Of a DNA stretch of 64,000 nucleotides, positions 1 to 8,660 are shown piece after piece. A program made the position numbers and the translations under genes. The notes beneath the pieces were generated by a model. The model did no database searches, was not told the DNA's origin, and saw only the letters and a program-made list of their open reading frames with translations. The first letter of the stretch is position 1; each line of letters starts with the position of its first letter. This stretch comes from Algicola sagamiensis DSM 14643 (GTDB taxonomy: Bacteria > Pseudomonadota > Gammaproteobacteria > Enterobacterales > Alteromonadaceae), in NCBI RefSeq assembly GCF_000374485.1, contig NZ_KB894503.1:1-64000 (forward strand), given 5' to 3'.

Positions 1-80
1 GCTTGTGCCCCTTGTTTTAAAACGTCATTCAGTGGATCTATTTCTGGTGATTTCAGTGGTGATACTTTATGATTTGCCAT
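1..80 (-). mobile_element. N-terminus of a probable IS256-family transposase (partial)
   Basis: The minus strand opens with ATG at position 80 and runs off the left edge of the window. The 26 visible residues include DPLNDVLKQGAQA, which resembles the DPLTxxLRxGAxxLL start of IS256/mutator-type transposases. The transposase would cut and rejoin DNA at the element's inverted repeats. The catalytic DDE residues lie outside the window, and I could not place the terminal inverted repeat in the flanking 100 bases. The assignment rests on a short stretch and could be wrong. Confidence 0.42.
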
Positions 81-277
81 GTGGTGTTTCTCTTTGTTGA
101 CTATTGATTTGTCAGATCAATCAACAGATTAGCACCACATTCTTTTTCTCACCTCATACACCAGAAATCATCATAGCTCCTGTGAATGCTTATTTATCTA
201 TAACCATGACATGAGCAAACTTGAACAAGTCAGGAAATGGGCAGCAGCTCTCCCACTACCCAAAGCATCAATGTTCG

Positions 278-645
278 TTACATTGAACACTTTTTAATTT
301 GAGAAAGTCCATGACTATAGATGACAGTGTGGACGGCACCCATAAAAGTAACGTTTGGATCTGTCTTAATAAGATTGGTCCAATAGGTCTTCCCACCTTC
401 ATCGAGCGTCCGATTATAATCTGCTTTGTATAGATGAATCAGCTTTGGATACGTAGAATCAAGCCCTGGTTTTTATTTATTTTGGATATAGCCATTGAAA
501 CCTCCACTTTGCGCTAGCTCCCAAATAATATCTCTTTGGGTTTGGGTATCACAATCGGAGTTGATGAGTCGATTGACATAACCCATGTAAAAGTGATCAC
601 TGGTATCTGGTGCACAAGCTGTAAAGGAACCTAAATACCTATCCA
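278..645 (-). pseudogene. Decayed minus-strand gene of unknown function
   Basis: The minus strand holds a protein-like frame broken by an in-frame TAA at 475-473 and closing with TAA at 280-278. Before the stop it reads through FYMGYVNRLINSDCD and DIIWELAQSGGFNGY. After it, the frame continues with YPKLIHLYKADYNRTLDEGG and TYWTNLIKTDPNVTF. Composition is coding-like on both sides of the stop, so this looks like one gene with a nonsense mutation rather than chance. No good start was found; the upstream limit is approximate and abuts the Rhs remnant on the other strand. I do not recognise the family. Confidence 0.4.
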
Positions 646-648
646 GCG

Positions 649-1009
649 TTGTCGTTGGCTGAACCGTGTCCGCCTGAAGACGGCGATGGCTTAAACCTAT
701 ATGGTTACGTCCACGGCGACCCCACCAATTGGACTCCGATGGCCGACTTGCCTTTTTATCCCTATTGGGTATGCAATTTACAAAGGCGGCATGTTCCTAT
801 GGGATCTATACGACACCGCTCAAGTCCTGACAGATGATTGCGCCACAACCGGTGAAAAAATCATGGCTGTTGCCGGGATGGCAGCCAGTGTAGCGAACCC
901 TATTCCTGGAATGGGCTTTGTGACCAAGATTGTCAAGAAATATGATAAATTTACAGTTGATGTTCATAAAGACTTAAAAAGAAAAGTTAAAGGTTTAGAC
1001 TTTATTTAG
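649..1009 (+). pseudogene. Rhs-family C-terminal remnant, frameshifted
   Basis: The first part reads GDGLNLYGYVHGDPTNWT. This matches the end of the Rhs core, where a DGLNLYxYVxxDPTNxxDPxGL motif precedes the variable toxin tip. The expected DPxGL is damaged, and the downstream polypeptide continues in the +2 frame, with a frameshift somewhere near 735-760. That second part contains a hydrophobic stretch (FIPIGYAIYKGGMFLWDLY) and AVAGMAASVANPIPGMG, and ends at TAG 1007-1009. Rhs proteins are large YD-repeat shells that carry a C-terminal toxin. Only the last roughly 120 codons survive, so this is a relic and not a working toxin. Confidence 0.55.
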
Positions 1010-1261
1010 AGTATATAAAGTGGTTAGACCCAAAAATAGCTTCTCTGGCACAGCACTCCTGCTTTTTAAATCTCCGCTCAAAGTAAACCGAATTTATTAC
1101 CAATGCTTAATTTACATGCAACCCCAGAGGTGAACTTAAAACTTGCTGACTTTAAAATAGTTCTTTTTACTTATTTTCATAAGTTTAAGTTATTTCCTTT
1201 GATCTATATCACTAAATTCTGTTAAATTCCGTCCCCTTTTTTATAACTAACGATTGAACTC

Positions 1262-1942
1262 ATGAAATTACCTAGTTTATTTTTGGCTTTATTTACTTCC
1301 CTTGCATTCATTCCTCAAGCTCACTCAGTGGCAAGCACATTAAATGTCTATTGCGGAAAGATAGATGGGAGTCATTGGTATTGGTTATTCGATGGAAACA
1401 ATAACCATATTACCGTTACTGGCACATGGCATACGGATAAAGTTTCCGCTTTTGCGGAGAAGCAGTATCTGAATATTGAGATAGATGAATATATCAGTTT
1501 TCAAAATCAGTGTAGAGCAGGTTACTACGCGCAAGCTGCAAGGCACTCCTTAAGCCCTTGGTATCGATTCAGAGTGAATTTAACACAATCTGTTAATGGA
1601 GACTTCTTTTATGCACCAGGTAGAGAAAGCCTATTATTCCCTTTTAACCCAAGTGATATGTATCTAAAACAGGATATAACTCGACTCAATAACAGCCTTG
1701 ATAAAGCAAGCCGTATTTATGGATATAGTTATAAATGGCGCCCAGAAACCATCAATGGCCAACAGTCTAATCGCACAGAGTATGGCGTTATTGCTCAGGA
1801 AGTACAGGTTGAATTTCCTGAGTTAGTTATCGAAGATCAAAATGGTATTCTACAAGTTGATTATCGAGGCTTAGTTCCAGTTCTATTGGACTCAGTCAAA
1901 GAATTAAAAGAGCGGTTAGAAAATCTGGAAAGGCAACATTAA
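1262..1942 (+). CDS. Secreted protein with C-terminal S74 (endosialidase-chaperone-type) domain
   Basis: This is a 226-residue protein with a signal peptide (cleavage probably after AHS, near residue 22). Residues about 27-125 form a small domain with two cysteines (NVYCGK and NQCRAGY) that is shared with the gene at 2229. Residues about 131-226 match the Peptidase_S74 intramolecular chaperone. SDMYLK at 131-136 keeps the Ser and Lys (five apart) used for self-cleavage, followed by GVIAQEV at 175-181, FPELV, a VDYRGLVPVLL segment and a C-terminal helix. S74 domains normally trimerise and release phage tail fibres or endosialidases. Here there is no fibre or collagen-like stem, only about 100 residues of passenger. 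A phage or adhesin origin is possible but unproven. The ribosome site is weak. Confidence 0.65.
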   Translation: MKLPSLFLALFTSLAFIPQAHSVASTLNVYCGKIDGSHWYWLFDGNNNHITVTGTWHTDKVSAFAEKQYLNIEIDEYISFQNQCRAGYYAQAARHSLSPWYRFRVNLTQSVNGDFFYAPGRESLLFPFNPSDMYLKQDITRLNNSLDKASRIYGYSYKWRPETINGQQSNRTEYGVIAQEVQVEFPELVIEDQNGILQVDYRGLVPVLLDSVKELKERLENLERQH

Positions 1943-1985
1943 CCAATCTATTTTCCTGATCTCGACATAAACGCCTTCTTATCAT

Positions 1986-2017
1986 GAAAAGAAGTTTTTC
2001 AATGATCGCTTCTTTTC
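1986..2017 (+). terminator. Hairpin after the S74-domain gene
   Basis: GAAAAGAAG (1986-1994) pairs with CTTCTTTTC (2009-2017) over a 14-base loop, 44 bases after the upstream stop codon. The stem is AT-rich and lacks a long T-run, so it is only a modest intrinsic-terminator candidate. Confidence 0.35.
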
Positions 2018-2228
2018 AAATCCGCTTCACAAATCGTACGATTGAATTTTAAGCTAGATGCCTATAGCTCTTCGCCTCATACAAGTTTTTTTAGGCTTCT
2101 TTGACGGGTTTTCTCCTTCATCGATGGGAGGTATTCATGAATGATCCATACCTAACTGGTACTACCAGAAAAGCTTTGGTTGACCCTTAAAAAGGTACGG
2201 TATATTTTTACTACTTTTGATTTGGATC

Positions 2229-2618
2229 ATGAGTATGCTTAAAAAATTATTTGTTCTCCCTATTTTTTTACTCTCACAAAATGTTTGTGCCGAACAAACA
2301 AATGTCTTTTGCGCTCCTGAAAATGGTGAATTTTGGTACTGGGCAGAGGACTCTAATCAACAACAAGTAACAACTACAGGAAGTTCAGGTGAGAGTTATT
2401 TATCGGATGGAAAATATTTTTCTTACTTCACGATATCATCGAATGAATACAATCGTTTAAAGCAATTCTGCGATTCAGGTCATGTGCCACAACCAGCAGA
2501 AAATCGCTTCTCAAATTGGTCAATTTTTCAAATTACCCATGAGAATGGTTCCTATAATTTTGCGCCAGGAAAATATTCATCCAACGAACAGGTAGGTCAC
2601 TCTGCTTACCGCCTTTAA
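2229..2618 (+). CDS. Small secreted protein, paralogue of the S74-gene N-terminal domain
   Basis: This is a 129-residue protein with a clear signal peptide ending around NVCA. The mature part follows the passenger domain of the 1262 gene closely: NVFCAPENGEFWYWAED against NVYCGKIDGSHWYWLFD, then a second cysteine in KQFCDSGH, then NWSIFQITHENGSYNFAPG against PWYRFRVNLTQSVNGDFFYAPG. It stops where the other protein enters the S74 domain. The two genes therefore look like a duplication with loss or gain of the chaperone. The two shared cysteines may form a disulfide in the periplasm or outside the cell. The function is unknown. ATG 2229 is preferred over TTG 2217; ATG 2235 is also possible. Confidence 0.6.
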   Translation: MSMLKKLFVLPIFLLSQNVCAEQTNVFCAPENGEFWYWAEDSNQQQVTTTGSSGESYLSDGKYFSYFTISSNEYNRLKQFCDSGHVPQPAENRFSNWSIFQITHENGSYNFAPGKYSSNEQVGHSAYRL

Positions 2619-2650
2619 ACAGATTTCGAAAAGTAGTTAAAAATGAATAA

Positions 2651-2689
2651 AATGGCTTTTAGTTCCTAATTAAAAGACTAAAAGCCATT
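2651..2689 (+). terminator. 13-bp perfect inverted repeat after the small secreted protein gene
   Basis: AATGGCTTTTAGT (2651-2663) pairs perfectly with ACTAAAAGCCATT (2677-2689) around a 13-base loop, 33 bases past the stop codon. The position suits transcription termination, though no T-tract follows. Confidence 0.5.
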
Positions 2690-3178
2690 CACCCCCACAA
2701 ATATTGATAAAGTGCCTCTCGGCTGCTTCAAAATTTATAGTTTGTTTTGAGTTTACTCAAAGTGGACCCCTACCGTTCATTTCAACCATTATTTCAGACC
2801 AAGAATAAACTTTATCCCGCCGGCCCAGTCGTATACCCGCATGAAGCGCTGAACATAATGATGGAAGCATTGTCTGGTTTTAGTAACGAAATAGATGTTC
2901 AAATAATTCGTTTTCAACGGTAACAATCATTGGCAACCCTTTTCCCAACCTCATCATTCTTCATCATCTCAAACGGCAAAATTCTTCCGGTTTCGTCTCC
3001 ACCAAATGGATAAAATAACCTAGAGCTAAGTTGCGAATGACACGTAGCGCGTGATGACTTGTATCGGTATTGCCTTTTTGCCCTGCGAATTTGTTGGGCT
3101 TTTTTGTTTTGGAGCTGGTGGATATACTGATGAGTGGTGTATGTTCAAATAGGTAAAGTGTTTTAGAAAGGGAAAAAT
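2690..3178. other. 489-base region with no firm gene; one possible 58-codon ORF
   Basis: The only coding-like signal is an open frame from TTG 2747 to TAA 2921-2923. It would encode 58 residues including YPAGPVVYPHEALNIMM and SNEIDVQIIRF. It lacks a convincing ribosome site and could be the tail of a lost gene. A weak GCCC/GGGC hairpin followed by six T lies near 3080-3106. Nothing else was recognised. Confidence 0.25.
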
Positions 3179-4006
3179 ATGCCTTTGTATCAAATTAACT
3201 TTGGTGAAGTATCCAAGGAAAAACAAGAAGAAGCTGAAGACAAGATTAATGTTTACCTTTGTACATTAACCCGCAATGGTCAAGCAAGGGATGACTACCA
3301 TGTTGTCGTGAGTGGCAATCAGATGATGGCTTATATTCACATGAATGGACGTGATGCGATACAGCGCCAATATCATAGTAAATATGGTCTATCAGAACTG
3401 GGGCAAGTTGTAGATATCATCGGTCAAGAACCAACTTGGTCAGAAGTCGGTGGTGAGAATAAAGACATCACAACTGCGTATTCTGATGCTTCCCACCTTT
3501 TTTTGTTTACCCATTTAGGTGATGCATCATGGGGGTTATTTCATGGTGACAGTGGTTTTGGAATTCCGCTGTATTGCTTACCTGTTTCTGAATATTTCAA
3601 AGAGCGTTTTTACTTTTGGGTCAGGAATTATCAACGACTCGATGCGCTGTTTATGAATGGTTATTTGGAAATACAATGCTACAAAGAGCTTGCGTCTCCA
3701 GAGAGTATGCTGTCAAAAGAAGGCCGGAGCCTATGTGCTGAACTTTCTAAAGCGCTAAACATACCTGTCTACTATTACCTTTTACGTTACTGGGGAAGAA
3801 GAGAAGGAGAGGCGGTTCGTCTTTGTCCTGGGTGCGGTGAAACTTGGCAACAGTCTCAGCGCAATGAGAATGACGAGCTATTTCATCATTTTCACTTTAA
3901 GTGCGATCATTGTTTTCTCGTATCCCATATTGCGTCTGCATATGATGATGAGCGTCATGCAAGAATAGGTGAGTGGCGAGAGAAGAAAACTGAAAATCGG
4001 AAATAA
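3179..4006 (+). CDS. DUF2310-like Zn-ribbon-containing protein
   Basis: This 275-residue cytoplasmic protein resembles the DUF2310 (COG4332) family, annotated as Zn-ribbon-containing and possibly nucleic-acid binding. The long N-terminal part contains LFTHLGDASWGLFHGDSGFGIP and an ELSKALNIPVYYYLLRYWG helix typical of the family. The C-terminus carries a four-cysteine knuckle, CPGCG then CDHC about 30 residues later, suited to one zinc ion. A strong ribosome site (GAAAGGG) stands before ATG 3179. No partner gene is adjacent. The specific role of the family is unknown. Confidence 0.65.
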   Translation: MPLYQINFGEVSKEKQEEAEDKINVYLCTLTRNGQARDDYHVVVSGNQMMAYIHMNGRDAIQRQYHSKYGLSELGQVVDIIGQEPTWSEVGGENKDITTAYSDASHLFLFTHLGDASWGLFHGDSGFGIPLYCLPVSEYFKERFYFWVRNYQRLDALFMNGYLEIQCYKELASPESMLSKEGRSLCAELSKALNIPVYYYLLRYWGRREGEAVRLCPGCGETWQQSQRNENDELFHHFHFKCDHCFLVSHIASAYDDERHARIGEWREKKTENRK

Positions 4007-4010
4007 TAGA

Positions 4011-4044
4011 GGGGACCCTGGCCAAGTTCAACCACTCAAGGGGG
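4011..4044. repeat. Dispersed repeat, copy 1 (GGGGACCCTGG...TCAAGGGGG)
   Basis: The block begins GGGGACCCTGG, continues CCAAGTTCAA and ends TCAAGGGGG. A near-identical block lies at 13038-13073, just past the toxin operon. The two copies flank the toxin genes in the same orientation, about 9 kb apart. The copy here also sits inside a TAGAGG/CCTCTA inverted repeat. It could be a recombination scar or the end of a small mobile repeat. Confidence 0.5.
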
Positions 4045-4406
4045 CCTCTATACCCGCCCTGTGAATGTGTTTTCCAACTTTGATGCGTTTTGCCACTTCT
4101 TTGATGATGAATGCTTGTTGTATAAGGCTTAGCGGATGGAAACGGTGGAAAAAATCTTGTTTTTGGGGTTTCCAGGCTTATCGGGCGGTAGGGCTTGTTT
4201 TAACTGGAGTGCTGATGGTTTGGCGTGGAAAATTGGGTTTGGTGGTGTTTTTTGCCAGTTATAGCAGTATATAAATTGTTGTTAGTCATTTAATTGAGTG
4301 AAAATGAAGCGAGTTGTGACAAATTTATTCCGAGTAAATTTTGTAATTTATTGGTTTATTGAGATTCAATAAAGCGTTAAATGTCAACTTGTTGATAAGA
4401 TTAGAG
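4045..4406. other. Intergenic region before the toxin operon, no gene seen
   Basis: This is mostly AT-rich sequence. A 69-codon frame at 4065-4274 has poor composition (rich in W, C and R) and no ribosome site, so I do not call it a gene. Confidence 0.4.
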
Positions 4407-4436
4407 TTGAAAAAGCTAGTTTTATAAAAATATAAT
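4407..4436 (+). promoter_or_regulatory. Candidate sigma-70 promoter for the leader ORF and toxin operon
   Basis: TTGAAA (4407-4412) and a consensus TATAAT (4431-4436) are 18 bases apart. Transcription would start near 4443, about 55 bases before the leader ORF at 4498 and about 245 bases before the first toxin gene. Confidence 0.55.
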
Positions 4437-4497
4437 GTGGCGCTCGAAAAATGGAACTAAAGTATGAAATTATAAAATATAATAGGAGAAGTAAATT

Positions 4498-4596
4498 GTG
4501 TCTTTGATCAGACGTTTCTATCAAACAACAGAAGAAATTAACCAACTCAAAAATATCACACTTGTTTTTACCTCAAAACTTAACAATCACCGTTGA
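4498..4596 (+). CDS. Possible 32-residue leader peptide upstream of the toxin operon
   Basis: A GTG start at 4498 follows a good ribosome site, AGGAG at 4484-4488, nine bases away. It opens a 32-codon frame starting MSLIRRFYQTTEEINQ and ending at TGA 4594-4596. The last codons lie inside the hairpin at 4582-4601, so ribosomes finishing the peptide would cover one arm. That layout recalls leader-peptide attenuators. The peptide has no run of a single amino acid of the kind seen in his or trp leaders, so a classical starvation sensor is not evident. It may instead be a chance ORF with a good ribosome site. Confidence 0.35.
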   Translation: MSLIRRFYQTTEEINQLKNITLVFTSKLNNHR

Positions 4597-4611
4597 TTGT
4601 TTTGCCTTTTT
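4582..4611 (+). terminator. Candidate attenuator hairpin before the toxin operon
   Basis: AACAATCA (4582-4589) pairs with TGATTGTT (4594-4601) over a four-base loop, followed by a T-rich run to 4611. It lies between the promoter at 4407 and the first toxin gene at 4687, and overlaps the stop codon of the leader ORF. The stem is AT-rich and of modest strength, so readthrough is likely to be substantial. Confidence 0.4.
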
Positions 4612-4686
4612 AGAATGAAAAAAATAGATTTTTTCATTTCTAATTAATCTTTAAATCAATAAGTTAATATTTACATAAATCGTATC

Positions 4687-7600
4687 ATGAAATATAAAAG
4701 CTTATGCTTTGCAGCACTCGCTGCATTTAGCGCTATTCCCTCTGCAGATACACATAATGGCTTCGAATTAGCTGTTGTGTATGAGCATACTTATGGTCAA
4801 GGGCGTAAATTTGCACTCATGCCTTCAAAGGGCTTATTTAGTTCCGACCGCAATTGGTTTCCTGGATTTTTTAATGACAAGGTCACCAGTATTTATATCC
4901 CTAAAGGATCATCTATTACCCTTTATGAACATGCACATGGTGGAAGTTCAATAAAGTTGGAAGGTGATGGAAGTATTATTGAGGTTGGTCCTCGTGGTTT
5001 TAATGATAGAGCCTCAAGTTGGGCAGCCGATTATAACGTCCCAGAAACAGATTACGTGAGTGCACCATCTACGGATGATAATGGAACATTTACAGTAACT
5101 TGGGCAACAACACCCGGTGCAGAAAAATATAAAGTATACCGCAGAAAATCTGAAGGTGGATGGCAATGGTCAGGTTGGACACTTCTTTCTTCTGTAACTT
5201 CAACAAGTTATACAGAGTATAGTCTTGACGAAGGAAAATATGAATATTCCGTTCATGGGTGTGTCGATGGCGTATGTAGCCCAAGTGGCACTGAAAGTAG
5301 GTATGTGAATGTGTATCGTGCCCCAGGAAAGCCATACTCACTAAAAGTGACTGAAAAGGATGAAGAAACCCTTGAGATCACTTGGGGAGCACCATCAAGG
5401 GCATCATCCTATGTACTTCAATATCAAAAAGATAAAGGGCAATGGGTTACTCATTCTAGTACTCTTTACTCAACTAAAAAGAATTTCTCAGTTTCAAATG
5501 GTTCGACTTATCGGTTCCGAGTGAAAGCTTGCCATTCAAGATCAAGTGTGGGCTGTTCCTCATATACTTCTGCGACAACCCCATATGAGGCATTTTTTAT
5601 TCCAAATACACCAAGCGAAATGCAGCTTGCTTATTCTGCAAAAGATGGTGGCTATATTTTATTGTGGGATCCATCTGATAGGGTAACCGCATATTTTGAA
5701 ATTGCGAGAATGGATGGGACCATTATTGCATCTGACATTAGAGACAGCGTCTATTCAATTCGTCAATTCCAGCCGATGAATGGCAAGCATCATTATAAAA
5801 TAAGAGCATGCTCAGATAAGGGACGATGCTCCGACTATACGGAAATGCGTTCGTTTAGCAATGAGTTGCTCAATCAGGATGCAGTATCAAGCTTACAAGC
5901 AAAACTGGGAGGTTTTACAGCAGAAAAATTATCCTCTATTTCCCAAATTTGCTCGTTAAGTGCTGAGGGAATAGACCTTTCAATCCCTTCTTCCAAAATA
6001 GATGTAAATAGTTTGAACTCTATTTCGAACCTTGAAAAATGCATTAGTCGTGAGGCAGATATTTTTGATATGAGGCAATCTTTAATGATTGATGTCACAT
6101 CAACTGATCAACAGCCTGAGTTATTGAGTAGTGAAGATAGTAACTCAATTATCTCAAGATTCTCTAAAACGAATCGTGTAGGTATTTCTTCAAATCAATA
6201 TTCATCTTTTCAGCATCATCAGAGAACCCTCAAAGTCCTGAACATGGAGCAAGAAAGTGATGATGGTTCGCAAATACCTGCTGCTGATGTGATCATCGTC
6301 AATGCTGAAGAAATTAAACTGAACGCTAAGATTGAACTTGTAGGTGAGACTGCGGATCTGGTTATAATCAGCCCAAACGACATTGAATGTGACGGCTGTT
6401 CCTTCGAGGGCTTCTCTCGTGTGACATTGGTCAGTGGTACCGCGGAGATTGATGAAACAACAGGCGCAATTGGAACCCTGACAGCGAAAGCGGGGAATAC
6501 AATTACGCTTAAAAATGTCAAAGCACCCGGTGTCCTTTCCTTGGATGTGATCGCAGACCAAGCTGTGGTCGATGGTGTGGGCATGAATATGGAAGCACGC
6601 TTGGAAGGCACCGAGTCGTATATTCTTGACCCGGAAGGGGACAAGGTTGTCAGTTCTGGCGGGTTGAATCTTTTCCTTGGCACCTTGGTTGTTGACTACA
6701 CCCAACAAAAAGTCATTCGGACTCAAGAACGAAAGAAAGCCAAGAGTCGTTACTCATTTTTTAATACACAAACCCCCGAAGTCAATTCAGGGGATAGCAC
6801 AATCATGGGGTCGGTGGATGCCGCTGCGATCCATATCCAAACCAATGGGGCGTTGACGGTAGATAAAAAAGCCCGTCTGAATACCTTGTCGGATGCCTTA
6901 ATGACCTCGGATTATCAAGGGCAATATGCGCCGATCACCGAACAGGTCCAAATCTTCCAAATCGAACCCAGCAAAGCGGTGACTGTACATGGCAAAATTC
7001 TCTCTGATAAAGCGGTGATCATTGATACCGCAGGGGGTTTCACCAACCATGGGGATATCTATGGCAAACGGGAAGTGACCCTCAGAGCGGGAGGTTATGT
7101 CTTGAATGTCGGCAATATTGATTCTGTGGCGAAGGTGATCGCAACGGGTCAGTCTTTGGTGAATCGCGGCAATATTGAAGGCGGTGAAGTCAGGTTAGTG
7201 ACGGATAAATCATTGTTGAATGAATTCGGCGGCTTGATCTTAGGAGGCACAGTGCAGTTGATCTCCCAGAATGAGCTAGTGAGAAATGGCAGCTTGTATC
7301 CGTATATGGGAGAGAGCCGAAATACAAGAGATCGGCGTGGAGACTTACTTAAAAAAGATGACCCAACTAATATTGGACTGATGTCTCGCGAAGGGACAGT
7401 CAAGCACCGACACAAGACGTCTCGTGCGAATATCATTGGCGACCGAGTCGAGATCAAAGCGAAGTATTTTGAGAATATTAACCCTTATTATGTTTGGCGT
7501 CAGCATGACCGGATTGATTTGAATACACGACTGAGTAATCAAGTCAGTGTGACGGCTGAAAAGAGCTTGGACATTCTTGCGCCTGAGTATGTTCTGAATG

Positions 7601-8649
7601 CCTCGGCCCGTATTGGCGTGAATCGACCGGATGGTGTCTTCCAGATAGCGTCTGCGTTTGTGGATAATGAACGCTACCGTGTTGAGACTTATGTCGATGT
7701 GAAACTGAACGGCCCTGTCGAACACAACAAACAAACTAAATTAGCGTTTTACTCACCCCCAGGGCGGATGTATTCCTTTGGAGATTTTAACGCACGAGGC
7801 AGTATCGGCTTGACCAATAACACCTCCTTTTTTGAAGTCTTCGGTGATGCTCGTCTGAATTACCCCAGTGGGAAGGTAAAAAGTATTGGTCTACATATCT
7901 CAGAAACCAGTAAGTTCTCGGTCACAAAATATTACCTGAATGGGCAAGAAGTGAGTAAATATCACTGTGACAGTTTGAAGGGAGAGCCGCCGATAAGACG
8001 TGTGACGCCACGCTATCGAGATCGCCATCGCAATAGGCCCGGTTTTGATAGAGAGCGATCGATTTATGATGAGATTGATGACCATGTCATAGAGATCAGT
8101 CCGGTGGCTCAGTGTGAACAGCGGATTGTCGCGAAAGAAGGTTTTCATGATTATAGGAATGCGGTTGAACGAGAAACGTTGTTCCATGTCACGGGAAATG
8201 TCTATGCGAGTCAGTCGAACTTAAATCCATCCAATCATGACCCGATCGAGAAAGGCATGGCGTATGTTGAGGTGGAACGAGAGGCGCATTACAGACGAAA
8301 AGCACGCACAGAGGCAGGCTTTTCGACCTATATGGGTTTTTCCGAGGCCACCCATGTTGGTGATAATGAACCGAGAACGGTCACAGTTTGGGGGTACCGT
8401 CAAAAGAAATATTGTGAACGTGAATACACACACCACAACGGACATCCGGTTGACAGTAAGCCAGGAGATTATGAACGATTTGAAGAAAAACATGGTCGTG
8501 CACCATGCTCATATCACCCTACCAGAGTCGAAAAAGTGTATCACAATGAACCCTCGATATTGTCATGGTTGGACGACTATTTCGAAGAAGAAGAAAACAA
8601 AGTGAAGCGAAAAATCAGAAATTCAACGAATTGGTGGAATGAGCAGTAG
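4687..8649 (+). CDS. Large secreted protein: beta/gamma-crystallin, three FnIII domains and internal TPS/haemagglutinin module
   Basis: This 1320-residue protein starts with a signal peptide (residues 1-20). Residues about 26-118 form a beta/gamma-crystallin domain with two calcium-binding signatures, NDKVTS at 63-68 and NDRASS at 106-111. Three fibronectin type III repeats follow at about 124-211, 213-303 and 305-392. After a linker, residues about 535-620 carry the hallmark of two-partner-secretion (TPS) exoproteins, SPNDIECDGCSF with Cys568 and Cys571, compared with NPNGIxCxGCGF in CdiA/FhaA proteins. Beta-helix-like filamentous repeats follow (NHGDIYGKREV, NRGNIEGGEV). In the family this TPS domain sits directly behind the signal peptide, so its internal position is odd. 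There is no toxin tip; the second gene supplies one 11 bases later. No TpsB/ShlB-type pore is in the window. The crystallin/FnIII portion is visibly more AT-rich than the haemagglutinin portion, suggesting a fusion. Confidence 0.75.
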   Translation: MKYKSLCFAALAAFSAIPSADTHNGFELAVVYEHTYGQGRKFALMPSKGLFSSDRNWFPGFFNDKVTSIYIPKGSSITLYEHAHGGSSIKLEGDGSIIEVGPRGFNDRASSWAADYNVPETDYVSAPSTDDNGTFTVTWATTPGAEKYKVYRRKSEGGWQWSGWTLLSSVTSTSYTEYSLDEGKYEYSVHGCVDGVCSPSGTESRYVNVYRAPGKPYSLKVTEKDEETLEITWGAPSRASSYVLQYQKDKGQWVTHSSTLYSTKKNFSVSNGSTYRFRVKACHSRSSVGCSSYTSATTPYEAFFIPNTPSEMQLAYSAKDGGYILLWDPSDRVTAYFEIARMDGTIIASDIRDSVYSIRQFQPMNGKHHYKIRACSDKGRCSDYTEMRSFSNELLNQDAVSSLQAKLGGFTAEKLSSISQICSLSAEGIDLSIPSSKIDVNSLNSISNLEKCISREADIFDMRQSLMIDVTSTDQQPELLSSEDSNSIISRFSKTNRVGISSNQYSSFQHHQRTLKVLNMEQESDDGSQIPAADVIIVNAEEIKLNAKIELVGETADLVIISPNDIECDGCSFEGFSRVTLVSGTAEIDETTGAIGTLTAKAGNTITLKNVKAPGVLSLDVIADQAVVDGVGMNMEARLEGTESYILDPEGDKVVSSGGLNLFLGTLVVDYTQQKVIRTQERKKAKSRYSFFNTQTPEVNSGDSTIMGSVDAAAIHIQTNGALTVDKKARLNTLSDALMTSDYQGQYAPITEQVQIFQIEPSKAVTVHGKILSDKAVIIDTAGGFTNHGDIYGKREVTLRAGGYVLNVGNIDSVAKVIATGQSLVNRGNIEGGEVRLVTDKSLLNEFGGLILGGTVQLISQNELVRNGSLYPYMGESRNTRDRRGDLLKKDDPTNIGLMSREGTVKHRHKTSRANIIGDRVEIKAKYFENINPYYVWRQHDRIDLNTRLSNQVSVTAEKSLDILAPEYVLNASARIGVNRPDGVFQIASAFVDNERYRVETYVDVKLNGPVEHNKQTKLAFYSPPGRMYSFGDFNARGSIGLTNNTSFFEVFGDARLNYPSGKVKSIGLHISETSKFSVTKYYLNGQEVSKYHCDSLKGEPPIRRVTPRYRDRHRNRPGFDRERSIYDEIDDHVIEISPVAQCEQRIVAKEGFHDYRNAVERETLFHVTGNVYASQSNLNPSNHDPIEKGMAYVEVEREAHYRRKARTEAGFSTYMGFSEATHVGDNEPRTVTVWGYRQKKYCEREYTHHNGHPVDSKPGDYERFEEKHGRAPCSYHPTRVEKVYHNEPSILSWLDDYFEEEENKVKRKIRNSTNWWNEQ

Positions 8650-8660
8650 GAACAGTAGTG

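Noticed and set aside
4065..4274. 69-codon ORF before the toxin operon
   Set aside because: No ribosome site, odd composition rich in W, C and R, and overlap with a dispersed repeat.
6202..6726. Long antisense ORFs (154-174 codons) within the first toxin gene
   Set aside because: They lie opposite a continuous, domain-bearing 1320-codon gene, have no ribosome site, and their composition follows from the sense codons.
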